Source: Capitella teleta (Eukaryota > Annelida > Polychaeta > Capitellidae). From it: 64,000 bases of DNA. Shown here piece by piece: positions 50,751 through 62,184 of the stretch (position 1 is the stretch's first letter; the number at the start of each line of letters is the position of its first letter). The translations under genes were made by a program, and so were the position numbers. The notes beneath the pieces are model-generated. The model worked only from the letters and a program-made list of their open reading frames with translations. It had not been told where the DNA came from and did not search any database. Location of the stretch: NCBI GenBank assembly GCA_000328365.1, contig KB308499.1, forward strand, positions 1-64,000. Reading direction: 5' to 3'.

Positions 50751-53700
50751 ACTCCTTCCCCCTTTAATTGCATGTTCCTTCTAAAAACAAAAACACTTGA
50801 ACACACAGACCTTGTGTGAAATAACACTAGTGAACACTCAACACAATATCAAAACTTTAAGTCCAGACGCTCAACAGGTTTTCTTGGACGTGAGTTACGT
50901 CAAAGTTCCACAGACGAGGACGGCAAATTAGCGACATCAGACGGTTTGTCTGCATCAGCTGGCACCTCAGCTGGCTCCGGATTCACCCTGACGTCTGCTA
51001 CCTCTTCTTTGTTGCGTCGAATCTTCACGTCATCCAAATGCGTCATCCAAACGTTTTACATGACCAGGGGACAATTTAATCTGCACTTCTTGGCCTTCTT
51101 GGCTGAGTACTGTGGCAGTTTCCCAATGAGACCCTTTTCCTCTTCTCCTCGTGAAAATCTCCTTCCCAGGAGTAAATGTCCGTCCTTTCGTGGAGATATC
51201 ATATCGTTCCTTCATCCTGGCCTGCTTTGCCTGTACCGTCTCATGAAGCTCTGAGAACGGTTTTAGTAAATTGAGATGCGTCCTTGGCGTATTTCCTTTC
51301 ATGAGAACAGCTGGTATTTCTGCCGTTGTCGAATGTGGTGTGTTTCTGTATGCGAACAGAAATCTTTTGATCCGCGCCTCCAATGATCCACTCAGCTTTT
51401 TCCAGTGCACGCTTGCATGCTTGAACTCCACACTCTGCCAGACCATTGGATGCCGCATGGTATGCTGGAGACGTGCTGTGCTTGATTCCGTTGTTCTGAA
51501 ACTACGTTTTCATTTCCTCGCTCACCCAAGACGGTCTATTGTCTGTGACAACAGTCAGTGGTAACCCATGAATTGCAAATGAATGCTGTAGATTGTTAAT
51601 GGTTGCGGTACTGGTAATGGTCGCCATCTTGAAAACATCAATCCATTTAGTATGGGCATCCACAATGATGAGGAACATGGACCCCATGAATGGTCTAAAG
51701 TAATCCATATGCAGGCGCTTCCATGGCCTCTTCGGGTATAACCATGGCTGCATTGGAACACGAGCAATGGTTTTCGATGCTTGCTGACACAGCTGACATG
51801 TCTGTTATACATTCTGGATGTCCAAATCCATACCAGGCCACCAAGCAACTCCTCTGGCTTGGCTCTTCATTCTTGATGCCCCAGAGTGTCCTAGGTGCAG
51901 CTGCTGTTAGAACAATTTTCTTTCTTGAGTCGGAATGACTACTCTGGAACTACAAGTGACACATCCATTGAATACTAAAAGTTCATTTCTTCGTGATGTG
52001 TAGGGCGCTACTTCTTTGGTTTTGTGTGGCCATCAACTGATCACATACTCTTTCACAAGAGATAACTGAGGATCCCGCCTGTCCATAGGCGGATCTCCTT
52101 TTATGTTAATGGGGGTCTCTCGTTGAGTCCTTCCATCAAATGCACGAATTCCACAGGGTGCGGTGTTTCTCTTCAAAGTTGACCTGCCGATAATCTGCTC
52201 AACCTGTCAGCATTCCCATTTGCAGATCCAGGGCGGTAAGTGAGTTCATAATCGTATCCTGACATCATCAAACTACACTTCTGGATGCGCAAAGATACCA
52301 TCCGAGGCACACCCCTATCCTCTTTGATAAGTCCTAACAAAAGTTTATGGTCAGTTGTGACCTTCACATGTAGTCCATAGATATACTGATGGAATTTATT
52401 TATGCCAAACAATACAGCCAGAGCCTCTCTCTCGATGTGGGCATAATTCTTTTCAGCACTGGACAGAGCGAGTGAAGCAAAAGCGACTGGTCTCTCTGTT
52501 CTATCAGGCATCACATGAGCAAGGACAGCACCTATGCCGTACAGCGATGCATCGCAGTTCATCACCAGAGCCTTTGTGCCATCGTAATGTACCAGAACTG
52601 GTGCAGAACTCAGTAATCGCTTCGCTTCTTGGAATGCATCGTCCTGCACTTTGGTCCACTTTCACGTAATCTTGTTCTCCAGAAGCCTGTAAAGAGGAGA
52701 GAGAACAGCAGAGCAATTCTTGATGAAGCGGGCATAGTAGTTCACCATGCTGAGAAAAGAACGCAATTCCTCTTTGTTTTGGGGAAAGGTGCCTTCAGAA
52801 CAGGATCCGTCTTTTCTGGTAACACATGCACCCGCTCACTGTCCACTCGTCAACCAAGGTATGCAACACTGTCCGCGAAAAAGACACACTTCTCCTTTCT
52901 CACTCGTAGACTTGCCTCCTGAAGAGTCTTCAGCACCTTCTGGAGTGTCTCCAAATGTTCTGTTTTGTTGCTGCCTGCCAAGATGTTGTCAAGATAAGCC
53001 AAGCATTTCCCATTGATTTGCTTCATCAGCGTACTCATAAAATGCTGAAAAATTGCTGGAGCGGAACTCACTCCAAACGGAAGGCAATTGTACTGGAACA
53101 ACCCCTTGGGCGTATTAATAGCCAAGTATTTCTTTGAGTCCTCGCCAAGCTTAAGTTGGAGATACGCGTTACTCGGGTCGATCTTGGAGAATTTATTTCC
53201 TCCTGCAAGATGGGCGTATAAGTCTTCGAGCTTTGGTAGAGGGTACTTGTCTTCCTTTAGCACTGGATTTACAGTCAGCCTGAAGTCTCCACAAACTCAA
53301 TTGCACCTCCTTTCTTCGTTGGACAACCACCGGTGCAGCCCAGTCTGAGAATTTCACAGGTGAAATTACTCCGGCACCTTCCAATTTCTTCAACTCTTCA
53401 TCCAGCTTTTTATCCATGGAGTACGATATCAACCAATGCTTGTGGAATCTTGGTACAGCACCCGGATCTACAATCATGTGTGCCTTAATGCCACGCAGTT
53501 TTCCTAGTCTATCATTGAAAAGTTCAGGAAACTGCTTGAGAATGCTGTCAACATCCAGTTGTGACTCAACTCAGACCACTTCAGCTCAACTGCCTTCATC
53601 CAGTCGCGTCCCAGAAGTGAAGGTCCACTGCCTTCCACAACCAACACAGTTAAATATCTTTTTTGCTGGCCATAATGGACGTCTGCGCTGAATTTACCCC

Positions 53701-53927
53701 AAACACACGCAGGTTCCCCTGTGTATGTCCTCATGTTTGGCAGATCTTCTTGTTTCAGCTTGGGTTTGTTCTTCCATTTCTGGTACACCTGATTGCTCAT
53801 CAAAGTGTATGCGGATCCTGTATCCACCTTCATCTCAAACTGATCACCATTTATTGTCACTTATATCATAAATGGGCTGGTTGATTTTGACATCGTTGAG
53901 TAGAATACTGTGAGTATTTGTTGTCAC

Positions 53928-55023
53928 TAGGGCTGGGCGGATATTCGTGTCCGATATCCGTGACAGCACGGATATTGAGGGTGTTCAGTACTATCCGTGA
54001 TCCATGTTTCAACACGGATAGTTAAAGACGGATAGTGTAAATTTTAAGTGTTTGTTTCGAGCGCACAGTGAGCGTAGCACAGAGCCATTCTGCACACAAA
54101 CGCTGCTCACTGAAGCTGAGCAATGTCAATTACAAGATAACACGATGTCAACAATGCGTTAAATCTGATTTGTTTTAAATAAACACAATTCTATGCCCTT
54201 GAATCTCTTCAGTCATAACGCAAAAGTGACGTAACCACGCGTTGTTGACTATCTCTTTTAGTGCTTATTTTTCAACACGTGACAGCTTTGTCAATTGCAT
54301 TTTTTATGTGAACCACAAACAGCACTGAATTTCATCACTTTCTCGACCTTGAACCATGTTGAAATGGTTAACATTAATATAGACTAATAATATTAATAAT
54401 TTATTCAATTAGAGTGCTAAAACATCATATAAGAAACAATTTCTAAGCACTAGTACATTTAGACCCCGTACTTGACGATCTAGCGGCTTGAATTATTTCA
54501 AACTTTCTATAGAACAATAATTGCTATGAACTGACTTGCGTTTCATGAAGTGACTAAGTTTGTACATTTCCAAATCATGTTTGTTGAAAGTGTACACTGT
54601 AGCACAAAGTGCACGTTACTGTCGTTCCGTCTTGGGCTTATAATCTGCAACTCATGAAGTTTGGGAAAAATACTTGAAATAGCCTGCGCTGATAAGGAAT
54701 TCACCTCTGAAATCGACAGGCAAGCGAGCTGTCTGCATGTGCGATGCCTCTTGAAACCTGTTCTGAACGTTTTGATAAAAGAAATGTACAAAAAGGAAGA
54801 AGGGTGACATCAGTAGGTCAAGGTCGCTTGTCTTTAACTGCTGCAGGTAGAGCGTGGCTTTCCCGATCACAGTGTGTGCCAGGCGCTGGGGCATTACGCT
54901 GCAGGTGCATGCTCCAGTGTTTGGGCATAAATATCCATGTCCCTATCCGTATTCGTCGGATATTAGTAACACGGATATCCATTATTCGTGTATCCGTGCT
55001 GAAGCAATATCTGCCCAGCCTTA
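53928..55023. mobile_element. hAT MITE nested in gypsy fossil B
   Basis: Ends TAGGGCTGGGC and (inverted) TAAGGCTGGGC, both followed by GATATT-type repeats (CGGATATCCGTG words). The 8-bp duplication is GTTGTCAC / ATTGTCAC, 7 of 8. The interior at 54540-54900 has a coding-like remnant (KRHRTCRQLACLSIS on the minus strand) shared with 61950-62184. Confidence 0.8.
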
Positions 55024-55951
55024 ATTGTCACTGTCTTTGTTGACAAAATTAACACTTTTCTTCTTGCACATGGCTGTATATTGGTTCATGCCATTACACT
55101 GGTGACATTTCTTGCCATATGCTGGGCATTTGAACTTTTCATGAGATCTCTCACACTTCGGGCAGTTACTCGATGTAGCATATTTCTTGGGTGCCTCTGC
55201 TCCCTTCTTGTGTGGTTTCTGTTTATGCACAAAAATAAGCACCTCATTTGTGTCTGCTTTTGAGATTTTAGTCATCGATTCTTCAGTCACCTTACTGATC
55301 TGGCAACATTGCACTGCTCTCTCTAATGTCAACTTCGGTTCCTTCAAAAGTTGTTTTCGGAGTCTGTAATCTGCCAGACCCGTGACGATTCAGTCTCGAA
55401 TTAACTGACCCTGTAATTCACCGAATTCACAAGAACGTGCAAGGAAACGTATATCCGAGAAAAAGATATTGAAACTCTCTCCCTCTCTCTGCCTCCTGCT
55501 GTTGAATGTATGCCTTTCCATGATAATATTCTTTTGATTTGTGCATAATTCTTCAAATTTCCTTTTTAGTGTCTCCACATCATTCTTGGTTTCCCCCGGC
55601 ACGGCTGGCACTGCCGGTGCATCACCAGATGCAGGAACTGCTGCTCTTCCGGGATCATATCTGAATGATCTTTCCCTCAACATAGCCTCCTGCCCTGCCC
55701 AATTCGGAGGCAGCATGGCCTTTTGCGCCTCACTAGTCGAGTCTAGTAAACAGCCAACATAACAGTCAAATTCCATGACAAACCGAGTCCAATTCTCCGA
55801 AACATTGCCCGAGAATTTCAGGATTTCAGGTTTTGCGGCAACTGAGCCAACTGTTTTTTGGCGGATCAGTAAAATTCTGGTGGCGGTGGCTCAGATATTT
55901 TTGGGCTGACTAGTCGACTTTTCCCACCTGGCTTTGGGGTCTAACCTGCTG

Positions 55952-56589
55952 CCAAGCCTCACGGAGCTTGGCGTACATTTGTACATGCACATGTACTAGT
56001 ATACATCTATTTTGAAGCGTTATGAACTTTTTCACTGGTTCATTATCATAATGCACCATTATGAGCTGGCTCAAGATGCACCCCGTATTTAGCGACCACC
56101 TGCCTTAAGCGACATTTGAAATCTGTTCCCAGAGTTAGACCCCAAAGCAGAATGTAATTGACCAGAATCGGCTGGCTGAAGCAAAAATGACTAACTAGCT
56201 GCTTGAGTCGCTTCACCAATTAAAGATATCTACTCAGCATTGTGATTGGCGGCTAGCAGCGGCTTGAGTTCACTGGTCTCCGGTGCAACTGAAAAGAAGC
56301 ACCAGCACACCCCGATGAAAACTCATCCGTATTTTGGTACATCCATTTCACTCGATTTCACATGACGTCATTTGGAATTCCCAAGATAGCTCACAAGGCA
56401 AGACGAGTAAAAATGAATTCACAATATTTGCTGACTAAATGCTACTATAAATAGCAGGCAATGAGATACCGCCTATTATTAGTGTATGACCAGGAAACCA
56501 GTGAACGGCTTGAGGTGGCTTGGCAATTGTAGCTATATATCATTCTATATTATGTATAATGATGCCATTAGTTAACACAAACATTTAGA
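55952..56589. other. Intergenic DNA between the gypsy block and the SINE
   Basis: No gene. It holds one TAGACCCCAAAGC word at 56136 and CATAATGCACCATTATGAGC near 56048. Nothing else recognised. Confidence 0.45.
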
Positions 56590-56935
56590 GGGGCACCAAT
56601 TAGCTCACTGACTACAATCCAATGCCGACCGTGGGGTCGAGGTCCAGGGTTCGAGACCCAATCAGGCCACGGGCGTTATAATTGTGAATTATGATTGTTA
56701 TAATTGTAATTCTTCGGTGAATCTGCAGTGCTCCCCAACTGTGTAACAAGGCTGGGCGCTGTGTACTACTGTCTATGGTGGTATGCACGATAAAGAACCC
56801 TTGGGATTTATCGATAAGAGTAGGGGGAAACCCCGGTCCCGGGCCTTCTGTTCTGGCGCCCGTATCACCCGAATGTGTTGGGTGGAGCCGTAAAACCCCA
56901 TCATGCACCACGCATCATGCACGCAACACAAACAT
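56590..56935 (+). mobile_element. tRNA-derived SINE, copy 2
   Basis: Head GGGGCACCAATTAGCTC, A box around 56601, B box GGTTCGAGACCC at 56648-56659, then the same body as 27012-27463 (GGCGCTGTGTACTAC, GATAAAGAACCCTTGGGATT, GGTCCCGGGCCTTCTG). This copy lacks part of the tRNA-like region between the boxes. The end is placed where similarity fades. Confidence 0.85.
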
Positions 56936-57109
56936 TCACTACTCTTTACATGTGGTACTAGTGTGGTAATTTTGAGATTGGACGATTTCCAAATCGTATG
57001 ATGTCCCATTTATTTACACTCTCTTGCTTTACTCAAGTTCAAGACATTTAGGGCGTTTCATAAATTTCCATGGGTTATTTCTACCCATGAACATCATATT
57101 ATTGATTGA

Positions 57110-57390
57110 TGATTATTGCTGATTCTGTCGACTACTGATACCAATGTTTGGGTTGTGTTTCTGCCAGGTTGAATGCCAAACTGATGGCGGGAGGGGAAAT
57201 TTTTGACCGACAAGTAATCATACAATCTTTTGTCGACTAGTTTCTCCAGGATTTGTTAGAACAAAAGCAAGAGAGAAATGGGCCTGTAGCTTTTCTTGAA
57301 CTATGGTACAACTTGTGCTATTTTCCTTTCGCAAGGCACGTTTTCTTCTAAAAACGAGATGTTTAAAATGTGGAGTAAAGGAGAAATCAG
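57110..57390 (-). mobile_element. LINE RT fragment
   Basis: The minus strand, across frames, shows SYRPISLL, QILEKLVDKRLYDYLSVKNF, then RHQFGIQPGRNTTQTLVSVV, the finger/palm region of a CR1/Jockey-like RT. Degraded, no complete ORF. Confidence 0.75.
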
Positions 57391-58140
57391 TAGCTTGATT
57401 AATTGCCAATAAAATATTCGAGTTCCACTAATTTTTCAGATCGACAAAAGCAATGCATGTAGACAAGCAGTGTTATAAACCAAGTGTTATGAGAGGCCAA
57501 TACAAATTGTTTTAGGCCTCTGAATTTTGAAATGAGGGTTTGGCAGTGCTGTAAGTTATAATAGTACAATCAATCAAAAAGGATAGGCTTAATGCCTATC
57601 AGTAATATACATGCAGCTAGCAACCAGTGATCTACTCATGAAAGAATATTTAATATTAACCTTGGCATGTATATGCTCATCCTATGTCAGGACGATATCT
57701 TTTTGGACAACCCTGAACTCATTAAAGCGCAAATTCCCTCCTTACCCCCGAGGCGGATTGTGGTGGCTTCGAAATTGACATGTCTGTCAATTTCAGTCTT
57801 TTATGGAGAGAAACAATCACCATAAAGGTAGACATCTCGATTTCATTTTGTGAATGAATAATCTCTATCGATGCCTGGACCATTTGAAACCTTGATTTTT
57901 GTGATGCCACGTCTAACAAAGGCACAGCGATAAAGTCCTTGAGGTGGACAATAAAAGTTACCAAATTTCGGACAAAATGAGACAGTGATTTTTATTATAT
58001 CCAACATCCCTAGTTAACAGTTAACAGTTTGTCGAGATAGCAATATCCTGGTATCAAAGTGGTAGTTCTGAGGTCTTTTTTATTTTCGGAGGACAGACAT
58101 GTTCGGGAAAGAAACTCATAAAACCGGAAGTTGAAGAAGC
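57391..58140. other. Region upstream of EXOSC2 exon 1
   Basis: No gene or nameable repeat. The promoter and 5' UTR of EXOSC2 should lie in the last few hundred bases, but no core motif is clear. Confidence 0.45.
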
Positions 58141-58259
58141 ATGGCTGTTGATATCCGACTTGCGAGTGCTCGAATCACTCGTGAAAATACGAATGCACAG
58201 GAGCCCCAACACTTAATGACACCTGGGGATGTCATCACTGCTGACACGGGATTTATGAG
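58141..58259 (+). CDS. EXOSC2: Exosome complex subunit RRP4, first coding exon only
   Basis: ATG in the context AGAAGCATGG, then MAVDIRLASARITRENTNA, EPQHLMTPGDVITADTGFMR, and a GT donor (AG|gtaaga) in phase 2. The motif PGD.IT.DTGFMR is the conserved start of RRP4, which in human continues GHGTYM from the next exon. RRP4 is an RNA-binding cap subunit of the 3'-5' RNA exosome in nucleus and cytoplasm. No exon encoding the continuation is recognisable to the end of the window, so intron 1 is at least 5.7 kb or the gene is disrupted. The visible intron is filled with transposons. Confidence 0.85.
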
Positions 58260-58377
58260 GTAAGAAAATCATTTTCGGTTACCTAATTACAGGCTATCCC
58301 GTTTAGACCCCGAAGCCTCCGTCGTGAGCCACCACACGCTGACACCTGAACGGCGCCAGCCGCTGCCATGATCATGA

Positions 58378-58385
58378 TGATGATG

Positions 58386-58429
<44 letters not shown>

Positions 58430-58620
58430 TTATTTCGTACAAAAACATGTACAGGAAAAATGAACGGATAAAGAAAAACAAAACGATAAAGGTAAAGGTA
58501 ATGGACAAAAATGGTAAATATAAGTGCATACAATAATCCAAATGTGAAACTAGGCTGTGCTATACAACCACAGGGAGTCTTACCAGTGGACTCTGGATAC
58601 ATGAAATGCCTATGCACTAA
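58378..58620 (-). repeat. (AAT)n microsatellite with LINE-like 3' tail
   Basis: (ATG/AAT)n at about 58378-58428 is followed by TTTATTTCGTACAAAAACATGTAC. On the minus strand this reads GTACGAAATAAATTATTATT, a form common at L2/CR1 3' ends. A second (AAT)n stands at 58640-58675. Confidence 0.5.
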
Positions 58621-58807
58621 TGCAGCCTTCTAGACAGTATAATAATAATAATAATAATAATAATATATAATAATATCAAGGGAAGTCACTGATTTCTCAG
58701 ATTAACAATAACAAGCCTCGGAAGCTGCATTCAATGCCGCATTCCCCTTACGGGAGAGAGCTGAGGCTTCGGATCTGGCAAGATTAGGAATAAATGAACC
58801 TATAGAC

Positions 58808-59744
58808 TAGAGCTGGCCGAATCATGAAAAAGGCCGAATCGCCGAAGCCGAAGCCGAAGCTTCGGAAGTCTATTATTCGCCGGAGCCGAAGCCGAATCAT
58901 TTGCAACTTCTGTAATGAAACATCCTCACTATGCTTGCCTAGATAAAAATCCTCTAATTCCACCTTTTATATGTGGTTTCTCCTCTTAAATATCCTGTGT
59001 GAGTGCATGTACAGGCCTATATATAGTATACCCTGGGAGAGGGTTGGAAGATCATGAAGTGAAAGTATTATCCCTCCCTGCACCCCTGCTGGCGCCGCAG
59101 CAGTTGCCATGAGGAAGCCATGAGGACAGATTTGACAGTATTGATTTTCAAGTTTAAAGCTCCCTGAGCCATATTTAAAGGATATGCTAATTAGTAATTT
59201 CAATTCTATTTTGGGAACAAGCCCTGGGATACATGTCATAAAATTGGGGGGAAGGGGGAATCTGCTTAGGTCACAAAGGTCACAAAGTCTCCAGCCAATT
59301 AGGATCCGATACACGGTCAGGTGACCAACATAGGGGCGTGGTTATGGTACAACAATCCTTATAAGGAATCCATTAACATATTCCCTAGACAGTTGTCTGG
59401 ATAGCTGCCAGAAATTCATTCTGACTTTTACTCGCCAAACAAGTACCGTATTGGCACCTTATTAAACATCCAGAGAATCCATGTCTTGGAAATATGCTGA
59501 TTATGTGACATAATTATTATGGATACTTATTCTACATGTATTAGCATTACTATTCAGCCGACAGACTTCATGAATATATATTTGTTTTCCCAATAGAACT
59601 GCAGGGTGGTTGTTTACACTTTTTTCTGGGTTTTTCTTTTCACTCTTCGGCTTCGCTTCGGCAAAAGCCGAACCACCGAAGCTTCGGGGGTGGGCCAATA
59701 TTCGCCGAATTCCGAAGCCGAATCCGAAGCTTCGGCCAGCTCTA
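58808..59744. mobile_element. hAT MITE with perfect 8-bp target duplication
   Basis: Ends TAGAGCTGGCCGAA and TTCGGCCAGCTCTA, inverted. The duplication CTATAGAC is perfect on both sides (58800-58807, 59745-59752). The arms are rich in GCCGAAGC/GCTTCGGC repeats. No transposase frame. Inserted in the left arm of the long-TIR element. Confidence 0.92.
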
Positions 59745-60073
59745 CTATAGACACCAAAAACTCCACCCGGCAATGACTAATTAGTCATTAATTGCACAAA
59801 AATGCTTTCATTTCCAAAACGACCAGCAACGGGTACGATGGCTGCAGCATTCGACCTTCACCTTAACAAGCCGCTCAGTGATTGATCAATAATAGTTCAG
59901 CTGAGAAATGCAATTGAAATTAATCAAAGCATTCATTCGAAAGAGAGCAGTCCAGCAGTATGATTTTATAAATTATTCCATGCATATAACAGTATTCAGA
60001 TAATTTTATAGTTCGAAATACTGGTTATAAATTCTAAAGTTATTAGATAGATAACACAACATGTTGTGAGGTA

Positions 60074-60946
60074 CAGTCAGACCCCGTTAATCCGCCCTCC
60101 TCCGTTCCCAAGGAAACTGACGGATTAACGAAAAGGGCGGATTACATTTTAGACCACAAATTGATGAAAATTGTGTCTAGAACCCCCAAAACCCTTGTAA
60201 TGCATTAACGTTGTAGCATATATCATAAGGTTTGAGGCTGGAGGTAAAAGGATCTCACAAACGATCACATGAGGTCACTAAAAGATTTTTTTTGTTTTTT
60301 TTTTGAAAAAAAATCAGGGATGGTTGTCTGCTTGTGATAAGCCGTTCCACCACGCCCAATCCGTACCATTCATCTCTGTTTTCTTGCTTCGCTGCCTCCG
60401 ACTCCTCCAATGTCTCGAAATACATGTATAGTATTAATGCGCGCACGTGCTGCCTCGCTTCCCCCGTCAAGACTTCCATTGCGGGCTCAGATCCACTCGC
60501 TTCTCCACTCGATTGATCTCCATTCACAACTTCGTCATCTCGTTCATTCCGCTCCTGAACATCGCTTAACCCAGCGACCAATTAAATTAAAGACTGAAAG
60601 ATTTTTTGCCTACGATTGATTCGCTTTGTTTAATTAATTTCTTAAGCGTTAAACAAACAGGGAGGCGCCGTTTGTTGTCAAACTGACCCGACTTCAAAGA
60701 AATCGCCGACAATTGGTGTGTCTTGGCTGATGTTTGTTTTCGACACGCTATTTGGGGGGCGGATTACATGTATTATTTACAATGGTAAAGTGTAGATTCG
60801 TTCCCTAGAATTGTGGTCAGAGTCGGATTAACGAAAAAGACTGATTACATGACAAAATTAACATTACAAACGATTCGTCCCTGAAATTTTAGGGCGGATT
60901 ACGAAAAGGGCGGATTACACGACGGCGGATTAACGGGGTCTGACTG
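60074..60946. mobile_element. Pogo/Tigger-like element with a transposase remnant
   Basis: Ends CAGTCAGACCCCGTTAATCC and the inverse, with TA duplications (60072-60073, 60947-60948). Each end repeats AAAAGGGCGGATTACA inside. The minus strand at 60255-60581 has a 108-residue frame with an acidic stretch, RQHVRALILYMYFETLEESE, resembling the C-terminal tail of pogo/Tigger transposases. Partial copy at 46130-46280. Confidence 0.85.
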
Positions 60947-61492
60947 TATATAAAACGATTTTAAGCATATACACCAGAGGGCGCTGTGTGTGTCGTCTGC
61001 TAATTCTCGTCAAGTCAACTTACTTAAATGCAATGTGTCTTTCAACTCTAACTTCTTTTTCTAGCCTATTTCATGCTCAATTTGACTCTCAGAATAGCTT
61101 TTATTGTTCGAGAGACAATTACAGACAGGATGTTTCACTCTAAAGCCAATCTGTTAAATTAAGAATGTATCCTGAGCTCTGCACTTTTGCAGCTCCATTC
61201 CGGTTTTAAGGATTTTATTTCGACATTTAGCGATCGTGAGTTCGCTGCAGGCTGAAAATTTGCTGCGGTCCGACAAAATGGATGCATCGTACCCGTTGCT
61301 AGTCGTTTTGCAACTGATTGGATTTTTGGCCAATTAATTAGTAATTAGGCGTTGCCGTACGAGATTATTGGTGTCAATTGTTTCATTTATTGGTGATCTT
61401 GCCCGATCCGAAGTTTCGGCTCCCTCTTTTGAAGAGAAGATTGCTTTCGAGGCAAGCGTCATTAGATTGGCACGAATCAGTGACTTCCCTTG

Positions 61493-61949
61493 ATATTATA
61501 TATATAGACAGAAAGCATTCACTGCATTGAGCTTTGTCCACATCTGCTCGCTCACTGGTAAGACCCTCTGTGTATACAACGAATGAGAGAGAGTACCTGT
61601 GCTAAACTAGAAAAAAAAAAAAAAAAAAAAAAAAACTCAACAAAATACAGATTTGCATCAATTCAAGATGCAGGCCTTCGATTATGGAATTTCTAGGAGA
61701 GCTGTTTTTCACTCTCCTAAATTTGTTTAGGCGAGTGATAATTAAAGTTGCTAAAAATAGCCTCAGATCTCTTAGGCTTTCAAGTTGTAGATACAGTATC
61801 GATCCATGGTGCAGTTCACGAGTTTTAATAAAATGAAAATAAATTAGACAAAACATTTTCTATTGCTTAATTTTCAAAAAAGGGAACAAACATAAATGCT
61901 AAATACAGTGAAATTATCCTAATATATGAGTGTGTTTAAACTTAAATTT
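61493..61949. other. Short unassigned stretch
   Basis: Just after the long-TIR element, CACTGGTAAGACCCTCTGTG resembles the inverse of 58565-58590, so the inverted repeat may extend beyond the element. An A run of about 24 lies at 61611-61634. Nothing else recognised. Confidence 0.45.
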
Positions 61950-62184
61950 AATCAGAAAGATCTTCAATCTTGTATTTCATTTTCTACAAGCCAATCAAGA
62001 TCAGCGTATTTTGGTCTTTTAAACAGTCTGTTTCGTTCTTGTGTTACTAACTTCTTGTACATTTCTTTAAAAGAATTAAGAGTAAGTTTTAAGAGGCATC
62101 GCACATGCAGACAGCTCGCTTGCCTGTCGATTTCACAGAGGTGAATTCCTTGTCAGCGTAGGATATTTTAAGTATTTTTCTCCA
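61950..62184 (+). mobile_element. Fragment of the same hAT family as 53928-55023
   Basis: TTGTACATTTCTTT, then AAGAGGCATCGCACATGCAG and ACAGCTCGCTTGCCTGTCGA, GGTGAATTCCTTGTCAGCG and AAGTATTTTTC match the inverse of 54650-54800. The match stops at about 62184, where the LTR of gypsy fossil C begins, so the retroelement landed in this copy. Confidence 0.7.

Larger units (their letters stand above)
50150..55910 (-). mobile_element. Ty3/gypsy LTR retrotransposon fossil B
   Basis: Minus-strand order: gag (about 55390-55900, with zinc-knuckle region 55030-55350), aspartic protease (53504-53860, DTGSA motif), reverse transcriptase (52850-53480), RNase H (52173-52650), integrase (51030-51850), purine-rich tract (50751-50765), then a 3' LTR (50150-50750). 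The 5' LTR is absent. A hAT MITE is inserted between gag and protease. It is broken, with around five or more breaks besides the insertion. gag and RT differ from fossil A, so it is another family. Age moderate to old; it cannot be dated from LTRs. Confidence 0.85.
46783..55943. mobile_element. Block bounded by hAT-like inverted ends, holding gypsy fossils
   Basis: The left end reads TAGACCCCAAAGCCAG at 46783; the exact inverse, CTGGCTTTGGGGTCTA, ends at 55943. The eight flanking bases GCATGCTG and ACCTGCTG agree at six positions, as expected for an old hAT duplication. A third copy of TAGACCCCAAAGC stands at 56136. The interior is mostly two Ty3/gypsy fossils, so the host element would be short. 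The pairing of these ends is inference. Confidence 0.4.
58677..61492. mobile_element. Long-TIR DNA element (~230-bp arms) with two nested MITEs
   Basis: The left arm starts CAAGGGAAGTCACTGATT and continues, after removal of the hAT MITE, through GACTAATTAGTCATTAATTG, CGACCAGCAACGGGTACGAT. The right arm is the inverse, 61270-61492. Flanks are ATAT on both sides, inside an AT microsatellite. No transposase frame of its own is seen. Nested: hAT MITE 58808-59744 in the left arm and pogo-like 60074-60946 in the centre. Superfamily not assigned. Confidence 0.75.

Noticed and set aside
46783-55943. A Polinton/Maverick or Ginger element
   Set aside because: Despite inverted ends and integrase-like sequence, no polymerase B, ATPase or capsid genes are seen. 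The genes are ordinary gypsy gag and pol in two sets.
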